Position numbers and translations under genes: made by a program
Notes under the pieces: generated by a model
Databases searched by the model: none
The model's input: the letters and a program-made list of their open reading frames with translations, nothing else
What the model was told of the DNA's origin: nothing
Part shown: positions 6,654 to 14,243 of the stretch, piece by piece
Numbering within the stretch: the stretch's first letter is position 1
Layout of the letters: every line of letters starts with the position of its first letter
Assembly (NCBI GenBank): GCA_023416455.1
Contig: JAEZHQ010000171.1
Location: forward strand, 1-20,012
Origin: Pseudomonadota bacterium
Lineage (GTDB): Bacteria; Pseudomonadota; Alphaproteobacteria; Azospirillales; Azospirillaceae
Direction: 5' to 3'
Length of the DNA stretch: 20,012 nt

Positions 6654-7728
6654 GGCGGGCCTCCCCCACCAGTTCGGCGGCGTGCTGCGGTGCCTCGCGA
6701 ACCGTCTGGTTCCGGATGGCCTCCAGCCGCCATAGGAACAGGGCGGTCCACAAGCCGCCCATCGCCAGCGCCGCGGCGGGGGCGAACCACGTCCAGCCGC
6801 CCGGCATTCCCGGCAGCACCAGCCACCATCCTTCCAGCAGATGCGAAGCCAGGAGCAGGACACAAACCGATGCAAGCCCCCATCGGTTGCGCTTCACCGG
6901 CCACCAGATCAAGGCAAGGAACGGCAGGGCGCCCTGCCCGAAGGCACCAAGGACCGCCACCCAGCCCCAGCCGCCGGCCAGCCGCGGGATGTACCAGGCG
7001 ATTTCCTTGGGCAGGTCCTCCTCCCAGATGATCAGGAACTGCATGAAGGACAGGTAGAACCACAACAGAATTGCGGCGAGCAGCAGGCTCCCCAGGTCCA
7101 TGCGATCCCCCTCCCCTCCCGCCGAGCCGGTGATGACGGCGGTCAGGGTCGCCAGGGCGAGCGCGGCGAGCAGGTGTCCGCTGATCACCACCATCCCGTA
7201 CACGCTGGAGCCCCAGTCCGGCTCGATCGACATGGTCCAGTCGAAGGCCGCCAGCGTCGCCGTCGGTCCCAGAAGGATCAGCCCCACCACGGCGAGCGGC
7301 ACCGGCACCGCGGGCGCCCGCCACGCCGCCACCAGCGCCAGAACGCTCCACAGGGCGACGAAGACCAACCCGCGCCCGATGAAGAAAGGGGCGTTCAGGT
7401 AGAACAGGTTCTTGAGATGCACGGCCTCCTCCGGCCGCGCCCAGGGATAGATCCGCGGCAGGGCCAGCAGGATCGGCAGCAGGCAGAGCGCCAGCATCGG
7501 CATGGTCGTGGCGGCTGCCCGCAGCGCGTGGCGCGCCGCATGCCCCCAGCGCCCGCCGGTGAGGTCGTGCGCCAGAAGCAGCATCATCGCGCCGAGCGGC
7601 AGCCCGACCCAGAAGGCGAAGGCCCCCAGCCAGCCGCGCAGGACCGCGCCGGCATCGAACACCAGCCCGCCCGTGCACAGGACCAGCCCGACGCCCCCCA
7701 CGAGAAGCGATGCCGCCCGCCCGCTCAC
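6646..7728 (-). CDS. actF: Alternative complex III subunit ActF (membrane quinol-oxidising module)
   Basis: This 360-residue polytopic protein has about ten hydrophobic helices and belongs to the NrfD/PsrC-like ActF family. It is paired with ActC in the membrane part of alternative complex III. Recognisable features are the conserved FDWTMSIEPDWGSSVYGM loop and the FYLSFMQFLIIWEEDLPKEIAWYIPR segment near the middle. ActF carries no cofactor. In the known complex ActC and ActF form two similar bundles, with the quinol site assigned mainly to ActC. The start is GTG at 7728, chosen because it overlaps the actE stop as GTGA; no ATG fits the membrane topology. The 3' end overlaps the next gene by eight bases. 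Confidence 0.9.
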   Translation of the reverse strand: MSGRAASLLVGGVGLVLCTGGLVFDAGAVLRGWLGAFAFWVGLPLGAMMLLLAHDLTGGRWGHAARHALRAAATTMPMLALCLLPILLALPRIYPWARPEEAVHLKNLFYLNAPFFIGRGLVFVALWSVLALVAAWRAPAVPVPLAVVGLILLGPTATLAAFDWTMSIEPDWGSSVYGMVVISGHLLAALALATLTAVITGSAGGEGDRMDLGSLLLAAILLWFYLSFMQFLIIWEEDLPKEIAWYIPRLAGGWGWVAVLGAFGQGALPFLALIWWPVKRNRWGLASVCVLLLASHLLEGWWLVLPGMPGGWTWFAPAAALAMGGLWTALFLWRLEAIRNQTVREAPQHAAELVGEARHG

Positions 7729-8240
7729 TTCAACCCTCGCCGGATCCCGTCAGGCAGCGAGGCCGCGGCGACCCGCTGGCTGTCCTGAAGCGCGCGGATG
7801 TAGGCGGCGATGGCCCAGCGGTCGTCCGACGACACGCGGTCGGCGTAGCTGTACATCACGCCGTAGCCCTGGGTCATGACGTCGTAGAAATGCCGCGTCG
7901 GGGCCTGCCGCAGCCGGTCGATATGGAAGGAGGGGGGCGAGGGAAAGCCGCGTTGCACGATCATCCCGTCCCCGTCACCCGTGAAGCCATGACAAGGGCT
8001 GCAATAGATGTCGAACCGCTCGTGCCCACGGGCCAGAAGCGCCGGCGTCAGCGCCGGCGCCGGGCGGGGCGCATCCTCCCGCGCGATGGCGTCGGGGGGC
8101 GGGACCGGTGGCCAGATCTTACGGTCGGGCAGCGTGCTCGCCGGTCGCCATGTCTTGTCGCGCGGTTGGCTGGCCATGTTGTCGCATGCCCCGAGAGCCA
8201 GAAGGGCGAGCGTGGCCAGCGCCATGGATCGCCGGGTCAC
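7725..8240 (-). CDS. actE: Alternative complex III subunit ActE, monoheme cytochrome c lipoprotein
   Basis: The 171-residue product begins with a lipoprotein signal (MALATLALLALGAC; lipobox LGAC with Cys19). After a proline-rich linker it has one class I heme c site, Cys80-Ser-Pro-Cys83-His84, and a probable axial Met near residue 129 in YGVMYSYADRV. ActE is the cytochrome thought to pass electrons from the ActB/ActA side toward the oxidase, here probably to the heme c on CoxB. The start is GTG at 8240, which overlaps the actD stop as GTGA. An in-frame ATG at 8225 would also leave a workable signal peptide, so the first five residues are uncertain. Confidence 0.9.
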   Translation of the reverse strand: MTRRSMALATLALLALGACDNMASQPRDKTWRPASTLPDRKIWPPVPPPDAIAREDAPRPAPALTPALLARGHERFDIYCSPCHGFTGDGDGMIVQRGFPSPPSFHIDRLRQAPTRHFYDVMTQGYGVMYSYADRVSSDDRWAIAAYIRALQDSQRVAAASLPDGIRRGLK

Positions 8241-8758
8241 GACGGCACCTCCTCGATCCGCAGGCCGTCGAAACGCGCGAGGACCCGTTCCAGCCGTTCC
8301 CGGTCGATGCTGGCCTCGCGCAGGTCCACCCGGATCAGAAACCGGTCCTGCGAGGCGCGATCCATGTCCGGCACCTCAAACACCGGGTCGTAGAGCCGCG
8401 GCAGGCGGCACAGCGCGAAGAAGGCCAGCGTGCCGACCACCAGCATGGACAGGGCGGCCATTTCGAAGGTCGTGGTGCTGAAGGCCGGCCAGCTGTTCAG
8501 CGGACGCCCTCCAATGTTCAGCGGGTAGTCCACGGCCATCCCGTAATATTGGAGAGCAAAGCCGCCGGCCGCCCCCATCACCCCAGCCGCGACGATGATC
8601 AACGGCAGCGCGCGGGCGCGCCGGCGCAGCACATCGTCCACCCCCTCCACCGCAAGAGGGCTGTAGACCTCCAGCCGCGCGAACCCGGCCTCGCGCAGGC
8701 GGCGCAGTGCGTCCAGCATCACATCGGGGCTGTCGAAGACGGCAAGCACGCTGCTCAT
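8237..8758 (-). CDS. actD: Alternative complex III subunit ActD (DUF3341)
   Basis: The product has 173 residues in the usual ActD arrangement. An N-terminal alpha/beta domain carries the opening pattern VLAVFDSPDVMLDALRRLREAGFARLEVYSP. Two membrane helices follow (about 51-72 and 98-119), separated by a short loop containing YPLNIGGRPLNSWPAF. The C-terminal soluble segment contains DRFLIRVD. ActD is structural and holds no cofactor. The start ATG at 8758 overlaps the actC stop as ATGA. Length and pattern agree with the DUF3341 family, and neighbouring actC and actE support the call. Confidence 0.9.
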   Translation of the reverse strand: MSSVLAVFDSPDVMLDALRRLREAGFARLEVYSPLAVEGVDDVLRRRARALPLIIVAAGVMGAAGGFALQYYGMAVDYPLNIGGRPLNSWPAFSTTTFEMAALSMLVVGTLAFFALCRLPRLYDPVFEVPDMDRASQDRFLIRVDLREASIDRERLERVLARFDGLRIEEVPS

Positions 8759-10137
8759 TCCGCGGCCTCCTTCTCCTTGCGCCTTTTGTGCAGCAGTTCA
8801 CGCATCTCAAACATCGAGACCATCGGAGCGAAGCGCAGCAGCAGGAAAAATCCGGTCAGGAACAGCCCGACGGAACCGGCCAGCGTCGCCCAATCCCAAA
8901 AGGTCGGCAGGAAGACGAACCAACTCGATTCGCTGTTGTTGCGATGCAGGCCGGACACGACGATGACATAGCGCTCGATCCACATGCCGGCGACCACGCC
9001 GGCCGCGATCAGGAACAGCAGCGGCCGGTTCAGCCGCACCGCACGGAACCAGAGGAGTTGGGGAACGGCGCTGTTCAGCAGGATCTTCGCCCAGTACCAG
9101 GGCGCGTAGTAGCCGCCGAGTTCCGCCAGCACGACGTCGATCTCGTGCCGCTCTCCGCGGTAGAAGGGCATGAAGATCTCCAGCAGGTAGGAATAGCTCA
9201 GCAGCAGGCTGGTGGTCAGCAGCAGCCGGGCCAGCACGTCGATGTGGCGCAGCGTGATCACGCCGGGGAGAGCGAAGGCCCGGCGCAGCGGAATCACCAG
9301 CATCAGCACGACCGCGAAGCCGGAGAACGCCGCGCCGAAGACGAAATAGGGCGGCAGCTGCGTTTCGTGCCAACCCGGCGTCAGGCCGCCCGCGAAGTCC
9401 AGCCCGACGACGCTGTGGATGGAGACGACCAGGGGGGCCATCAGCGCCGCCAGCACGAGATAGAGCGTCTTGAACTCCCGCCAGTGCCGCGACGATCCCT
9501 GCCAGCCGAGCGCCAGAATGCCGTACAGCACGCGCTGCCAGCGCCGCGTCGCGCGGTCGCGCAGCGTCGCCAGATCGGGGATCAGCCCGACGTACCAGAA
9601 GATCACCGACCCCATCACATAGGCCAGGATGGCAACGAAATCCCAATGCAGCGGGCTGCGGAACTGCGGCCACAGCGCCATGGTGTTGGGATACGGAAAC
9701 AGCCAGTAGAAATACCACCAGCGCCCCAGATGAATGATCGGCATGATGCCGGCGCAGGCGACGCAGACGACTGTCATGGACTCCGCGATGCGGCTGGTGG
9801 CGCTGCGCCATTCCGAGCGGGTCAGGAAGAACAGGGCGGAGATGAGTGTCCCGCCGCTTGCCATGCCGACCCACCAGACGTAGTTGGCGATGGCGAAGCC
9901 CCACGCGACCGGCCAGTCGATCCCCCAGATGCCCACGCCCTGCACGAACAGCCAGGCGAGCGCCACCACGAACAGGCCCAGCAACGCCACCGACAGCCCA
10001 AAGCCGATCCCCCACCAGAGTGGCGTCGGCGCCTCCAGCACAAGGTCGCTGACGTGGCCGGTGACGGACATCGGCGTCACGTCCGGCCGCACGACCCGTT
10101 CGACCTCCCGTTCCGTCTCGTCGGCGGTCAGCGTCAC
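8755..10137 (-). CDS. actC: Alternative complex III subunit ActC (NrfD family quinol-binding membrane subunit)
   Basis: This 460-residue NrfD/PsrC-family protein has about ten membrane helices and is the proposed menaquinol/ubiquinol-binding subunit of alternative complex III, next to the iron-sulfur domain of ActB. Characteristic stretches are VWWVGMASGGTLISALFFL near the N-terminus, HLGRWWYFYWLFPYPN, SIHSVVGLDFA, and the end FAPMVSMFEMRELL. The GTG start at 10137 lies three bases past the actB stop, with AGGAGG eight bases upstream inside the end of actB. No ATG gives a better start. The call is strong from motifs and cluster order. Confidence 0.94.
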   Translation of the reverse strand: MTLTADETEREVERVVRPDVTPMSVTGHVSDLVLEAPTPLWWGIGFGLSVALLGLFVVALAWLFVQGVGIWGIDWPVAWGFAIANYVWWVGMASGGTLISALFFLTRSEWRSATSRIAESMTVVCVACAGIMPIIHLGRWWYFYWLFPYPNTMALWPQFRSPLHWDFVAILAYVMGSVIFWYVGLIPDLATLRDRATRRWQRVLYGILALGWQGSSRHWREFKTLYLVLAALMAPLVVSIHSVVGLDFAGGLTPGWHETQLPPYFVFGAAFSGFAVVLMLVIPLRRAFALPGVITLRHIDVLARLLLTTSLLLSYSYLLEIFMPFYRGERHEIDVVLAELGGYYAPWYWAKILLNSAVPQLLWFRAVRLNRPLLFLIAAGVVAGMWIERYVIVVSGLHRNNSESSWFVFLPTFWDWATLAGSVGLFLTGFFLLLRFAPMVSMFEMRELLHKRRKEKEAAE

Positions 10138-10140
10138 GCT

Positions 10141-13119
10141 TCAGGCCTCCTGGATGTCGGGGTTCGGGTTGCGCAGCCGGGCCTGGTAGCTGGTGCGCGG
10201 GCGCGTGTTCAGTTCGGTCAGGACCCCGTAGTCGAGCGGACTGGCCTTGCGCTTACGGACCGCGCTGTCCGGGTCGTTGGCGTCGCCGAAGACGATGGCC
10301 TCCGCGGGGCAGGCCTGCTGGCAGGCGGTCTTCACCTCCCCGTCGCGGATGGGGCGGTCCTCGCGGTCCGCTGTGATGCGGGCTTCGCGGATGCGCTGGA
10401 TGCAGTAGGTGCACTTCTCCATCACCCCGCGTGCGCGGACCGACACCTCGGGGTTCCAGGACATCGCCAGCCGCGGGTCGTCCCGGGAGTAGTTGAAGTA
10501 GTTGAAGCGCCGGACTTTGTAGGGGCAGTTGTTGGAGCAGAAGCGCGTGCCGACGCAGCGGTTGTAGACCATCACGTTCAGCCCGTCCGTGTCGTGGACG
10601 GTCGCACCAACCGGGCAAACGACCTCGCAGGGCGCCTTCTCGCAATGCATGCAGGCCATGGGCTGGAAGAAGGTCTCCTCCGGCGCCTGCGGCTCGCCGG
10701 TGTACCAGGTGTCGATGCGGATCCAGTGCATCTGCCGGTTCCGCAGCACCTCCTCCTTGCCGACGATGGCGATGTTGTTCTCCGCTTGGCAGGCGGCGGT
10801 GCAGGCGCCGCAGCCGATGCAGGCGTTGAGGTTGATCGCCATGGCCCAGGCGTTGCGCGGATAGTCCCAGGCCGGGTAGAGGGAATGATCCGGTTCCGGC
10901 CGCTGCGCGAAGTGCGGGTTCTCCCGGAATTCGTCGAGCGTCCCGGCGCGAACCACCTCCGGCGATTCGATCATTTGATGGTGTTGCGTTACGGCGAGCG
11001 GGTGGGTCCCACCGGTCTTGCGCAGGTCGAGCGCCGTTCGCCAGAGCGCAGCCCGCGGGCGGAGCCGGTAGGCGTCGAACCCCACCCCCTTGCCAATCCG
11101 CCCCGCCACGCTGCGGCCAAAGCCGAAGGGCACGGTGACGCAATCCGGCGCATGCCCCGGCAGAACCCAAACCGGTGCCCGCACCTCGCCCACCGCGGTC
11201 TTCAGTTCCACCATGTCCCCGTTCTTGAGATCGAGCCGCTCCGCGGTGGCCGGCGCGATCAGCGCCGCGTTGTCCCAGGTCAGGGTTGTGAAGGGTCGGG
11301 GAAGCTCCTGAAGCCAGCCGTTGTTCGCATACCGTCCATCGCGCAGCCACGGGTCGGATCGGAACAGCGCCGCCAGCCCCGCGGTCCCCGGAGGGACGGC
11401 GGGAGACGGCAAACGCCCCGCGAGATCGCCGGCCACGGCGACCGTGACGGGGGCCGCGGCGGTCGCCGCCACCACACCCACACGGACGGATTCCGTCCAA
11501 AAGGCGTCGGCGTCCGCCTCTCCACGCTCTTTTGCGGTTCGCTGCCACTGGTCGCGGACGATGCCATGGCCATTCGGGCGCGGTTCGCCGCCCAGCACCG
11601 CCAGCAGCTCGTGCGGCGACCAGCCAGCCCACAAGGGCTGAAGCTGCGGCTGGATGATCGTGACCGTGCCGTCGAAAGCCCGCGCGTCGCTCCACCGTTC
11701 GAACACGTGCGCTTCCGGTACGTGCCAGGTGCTGAGCATCGCCGTCTCGTCCACATGCGTGCCGAGATGCACGGACAGCGGCACCCGTCCCAGCGCCTCT
11801 GCAAAATCCAGGTCGGCGGGTGCTGTGAAGACTGGGTTGGTGTCCAGCATCAGCAGCGTGTCCACCGCCCCGGCGCGCATGTCGCCCACCAGCGCCGCCA
11901 GCGCATCCGCGTGGTCCACCGGATCGGCCTCCACCGGGTCGATGTGGGTGACGGTCTGCCCCGGCGCGCCGATCGCCGCGTTGATGGCGTGGGTCAGGGC
12001 ATGGACCACCGGTGGCTGCTCCGGCCCGGCGTGGACCAGGGCCGCACCCCGGTGCCGTTCGAGGTCGCGGGCCACCGCCGCAACCCAACCCGGCTCCGGC
12101 CCTTTCCACTCCGACGGGCCGGCGCCAAGCTCGGCGGCCAGCGCGCGCACAACCTGCTCGATCTCCCCTGGGCGCGCGACGAAGCGGTGGTCGGCGCGGG
12201 CTCCGGCCAGGGTTGGCGCGCTTTCAACGGCGTAGAGGCGGCTCATGCCGTCAGGGTTGCCCTCCTCCGGAGCACGGCGGCGACGCGCGAAGTCGCGGGC
12301 GTAACGCAGATGGCCGGGCGCGGACCCCAGGACGTCGCTTTCGATGGCAAGGATGACGTCAGCCTTGTCCACATGCAGGACCGCATCGACCGGCCTCCCG
12401 AAGGCAAGCGTCGCACCGGCCCGGACGTTATCCCGCCCGTCCGCTTCCCACCGGTGCCATCGCATGTCCGGAAAGCGCTGTTTCAGCGCCTGCATCTGCG
12501 CGGCGAGCGTTGGCGAGGTGACGGCGCCGGTCAGAATGCGCAGCCCCTGCCCGCGCCTCGCCGCCAGAAGGTCGGCTCGCGCCGTCAGCGCGGTTGCGAA
12601 GGCATCGGCTCCGGCTATGCGCCCTTTGGTCAGCACGCTCTGCGACCGGTCGGGATCGTAGAGGTCGAGGATGCTCGCCTGGATGATGGGGTCGAGCGCG
12701 CCGAGGCTCGCGGGGTGGGCCGGGTTGCCCTCCACCTTGACCGGCCGGCCCATCTGGTGGACGACCAGCACGCCGTCGGCGTAGCCCCCCCGCACCACCG
12801 CGGTCGCGAAGCTGCGCGGCACGCCGGGGATCAAGCCGGGCGGCACCGCCACATAAGGGATCGCCACGTCCGGGGCGGTGGTCGGCCCACAAGCGGCGAG
12901 CCCACCGAGCGCCAGGGATGCGCCCATCAGTTCCAGCAGGCGCCGCCGGTCGAGCGTCGCTTCCGCCAGGGCGTGAAGCCCGGGGAATTCCTGCTGCAAC
13001 AGGGCCGTCACCTCCGGATCGCGCGACAGTTCGCCCAGGCTGCGCCACAGCGCACGGCCCCGCTTGCCCGCCAGCCGGCGGGCGATCGACGCGCGATCGG
13101 TCGTCGGATTTCCGCTCAT
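10141..13119 (-). CDS. actB: Alternative complex III subunit ActB, fused molybdopterin-like and iron-sulfur protein
   Basis: This is a 992-residue ACIII subunit. A Tat-type motif RRRLLELMGASLALGGLAAC is at about residues 58-77. The large domain to about 760 resembles the molybdopterin oxidoreductase fold, which in ACIII binds no molybdenum cofactor. The ferredoxin-like C-terminal domain (about 767-938) contains four Cys clusters: CIGCGACTAAC, CMHCEKAPCEVVC, CVGTRFCSNNC, and CTYC with a later CQQAC. They fit the family's three [4Fe-4S] centres and one [3Fe-4S] centre. It carries electrons from quinol (ActC) to the hemes. The ATG at 13119 is preferred because it overlaps the actA stop as ATGA; a GTG at 13128 would add three residues. 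Confidence 0.95.
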   Translation of the reverse strand: MSGNPTTDRASIARRLAGKRGRALWRSLGELSRDPEVTALLQQEFPGLHALAEATLDRRRLLELMGASLALGGLAACGPTTAPDVAIPYVAVPPGLIPGVPRSFATAVVRGGYADGVLVVHQMGRPVKVEGNPAHPASLGALDPIIQASILDLYDPDRSQSVLTKGRIAGADAFATALTARADLLAARRGQGLRILTGAVTSPTLAAQMQALKQRFPDMRWHRWEADGRDNVRAGATLAFGRPVDAVLHVDKADVILAIESDVLGSAPGHLRYARDFARRRRAPEEGNPDGMSRLYAVESAPTLAGARADHRFVARPGEIEQVVRALAAELGAGPSEWKGPEPGWVAAVARDLERHRGAALVHAGPEQPPVVHALTHAINAAIGAPGQTVTHIDPVEADPVDHADALAALVGDMRAGAVDTLLMLDTNPVFTAPADLDFAEALGRVPLSVHLGTHVDETAMLSTWHVPEAHVFERWSDARAFDGTVTIIQPQLQPLWAGWSPHELLAVLGGEPRPNGHGIVRDQWQRTAKERGEADADAFWTESVRVGVVAATAAAPVTVAVAGDLAGRLPSPAVPPGTAGLAALFRSDPWLRDGRYANNGWLQELPRPFTTLTWDNAALIAPATAERLDLKNGDMVELKTAVGEVRAPVWVLPGHAPDCVTVPFGFGRSVAGRIGKGVGFDAYRLRPRAALWRTALDLRKTGGTHPLAVTQHHQMIESPEVVRAGTLDEFRENPHFAQRPEPDHSLYPAWDYPRNAWAMAINLNACIGCGACTAACQAENNIAIVGKEEVLRNRQMHWIRIDTWYTGEPQAPEETFFQPMACMHCEKAPCEVVCPVGATVHDTDGLNVMVYNRCVGTRFCSNNCPYKVRRFNYFNYSRDDPRLAMSWNPEVSVRARGVMEKCTYCIQRIREARITADREDRPIRDGEVKTACQQACPAEAIVFGDANDPDSAVRKRKASPLDYGVLTELNTRPRTSYQARLRNPNPDIQEA

Positions 13120-13769
13120 CGGTGGCACACCGAGCAGTCGGCCAGGGTTTCGGGGTGGATGTTATACCGGGCCAGCAGTTGCTCGCCGGACGGTGTGTCC
13201 GGCGTCCGCTTCCAATCGGGATTGAAGACCTCCTCGCGCGGGCGCAGGTTCGGGGCGGGATCACGGTGGCAGCCCAGGCACCAGCTCATTTGCAGGTTCG
13301 CCCCCTTCCAGGTCAGCGGCATCGTGTCGATGGGGCCGTGGCAGGTGGTGCAGCCCACCCCCTTGGCGACATGGATGCTGTGGTTGAAGAACACGTAGTC
13401 CGGCAACACGTTGATCCGATTCCAGCGAATGGGCTCCCCCTGGGCCAGGCTTTGGCGCACCGGCTCCAGAACCTTGGCGCTGGTCCAGATCTGCGAATGG
13501 CAGGTCATGCAGACATGCGTTGGCGGCAGGCCGGCGTTGGCCGACACCTCCACCGAGGTGTGGCAATAGCGGCAGTCGAGACCCAGACCGCTGACGTGGT
13601 GCTCGTGGCTGAAGGGAACAGGTTGGGGTTGCACAAACCCTTTTTTCGTGTAGTCCGCGACCCTGGGGAAAATCCACCCCGCGCCGACCAGGGTGATTGC
13701 CCCGGCCACGGCCGTGCACAGCACCAGTTCCGTAACAAGATTGGCGGTGGAACCAAACACGGTCGGCAT
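13116..13769 (-). CDS. actA: Alternative complex III subunit ActA, pentaheme cytochrome c
   Basis: The product has 217 residues with one N-terminal membrane helix (about 13-35) and a periplasmic domain holding five CXXCH heme sites: Cys66-His70, Cys87-His91, Cys140-His144, Cys164-His168 and Cys212-His216. Additional histidines (FSHEHH near 53-58, FFNHSIH near 128-133) are probable distal ligands. In alternative complex III, ActA takes electrons from the ActB iron-sulfur centres and forms the heme wire toward ActE or the oxidase. It is the first gene of the operon, and 474 non-coding bases precede it. The ATG at 13769 lacks a strong Shine-Dalgarno sequence, but no other start fits the membrane helix. 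Confidence 0.95.
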   Translation of the reverse strand: MPTVFGSTANLVTELVLCTAVAGAITLVGAGWIFPRVADYTKKGFVQPQPVPFSHEHHVSGLGLDCRYCHTSVEVSANAGLPPTHVCMTCHSQIWTSAKVLEPVRQSLAQGEPIRWNRINVLPDYVFFNHSIHVAKGVGCTTCHGPIDTMPLTWKGANLQMSWCLGCHRDPAPNLRPREEVFNPDWKRTPDTPSGEQLLARYNIHPETLADCSVCHR

Positions 13770-14243
13770 AGGGTCGGGTCCCGGAAAGGTGAATGGCGCG
13801 GCTTATGAAATCATTTCGCTCGAACCAAGTCCGCCCACTTGGCCCGGTTCCTCCGGTCTTGTCTTATTGAGATCGACTCCCTTGGCATTTCCACTTGCAC
13901 TGGCCATACAGTTTCTCCAGTCATACAGACTTCAGCAGGAAGAAAGGACCGGCATGGAGGGACGAGGCACCGGTGCGGGTGCGACGGGCGCATACCGTCC
14001 CGTGGCCACGGGCTTACCGAGAGGTCTCCACGGTATGCCAACTAATTCTCTGGCGAATCGTTCAACCGTCTCTGCGGCTCAAGAGATATACGTCACCCGG
14101 CCAAGCGCCGGCGAAAGGTTGTCTCGCCTCTTCGCCTGTACAGCGCCATCATCCGAAATGGCTACTGCGGCAACTGATCAGAATCCGTTCATGGATATCA
14201 GTCAAACTCTCACAATCATGATGAGCCAGTCACAGGAGATGCC
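13770..14243. other. 474-bp intergenic leader upstream of the act-cox operon
   Basis: No credible gene is seen. Open frames on both strands are short and lack protein-like sequence, and the stretch is visibly less GC-rich than its neighbours, especially at 14041-14230. It must hold the promoter of the act-cox operon unless transcription reads through from the GMC gene. A weak candidate on the minus strand near 13800-13835 (TTGGTT followed by CATAAG) has poor spacing, so I do not call it. The clearest structure is the nested inverted repeat at 13990-14038. Confidence 0.6.
13990..14038. promoter_or_regulatory. Nested inverted repeat in the act operon leader
   Basis: Nine bases gcataccgt at 13990-13998 are repeated inverted as acggtatgc at 14030-14038. 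Immediately inside the left arm lies a perfect 14-bp palindrome cccgtggccacggg (13999-14012). The structure lies about 220-280 bases upstream of the actA start. It could be a regulator site or an RNA structure. No regulator gene is nearby to assign it to, so the function is inferred only from symmetry and position. Confidence 0.5.

Noticed and set aside
8707..13398. Very long plus-strand open frame (about 1563 codons)
   Set aside because: It lies antisense to actA, actB and actC, which have clear motifs and cofactor sites. Its translation is rich in Arg, Gln, His and Pro with no domain, typical of the shadow of GC-rich genes.
13880..13900. Sigma-54-like promoter (ttggca ... ttgca) on the plus strand
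   Set aside because: The spacing between the GG and GC elements is 11 bases rather than the required 10, and it would point away from actA with no plus-strand gene downstream.
13811..14041. 76-codon minus-strand frame in the act leader
   Set aside because: No ribosome binding site, no recognisable domain, and unusual codon use. I treat the leader as non-coding.
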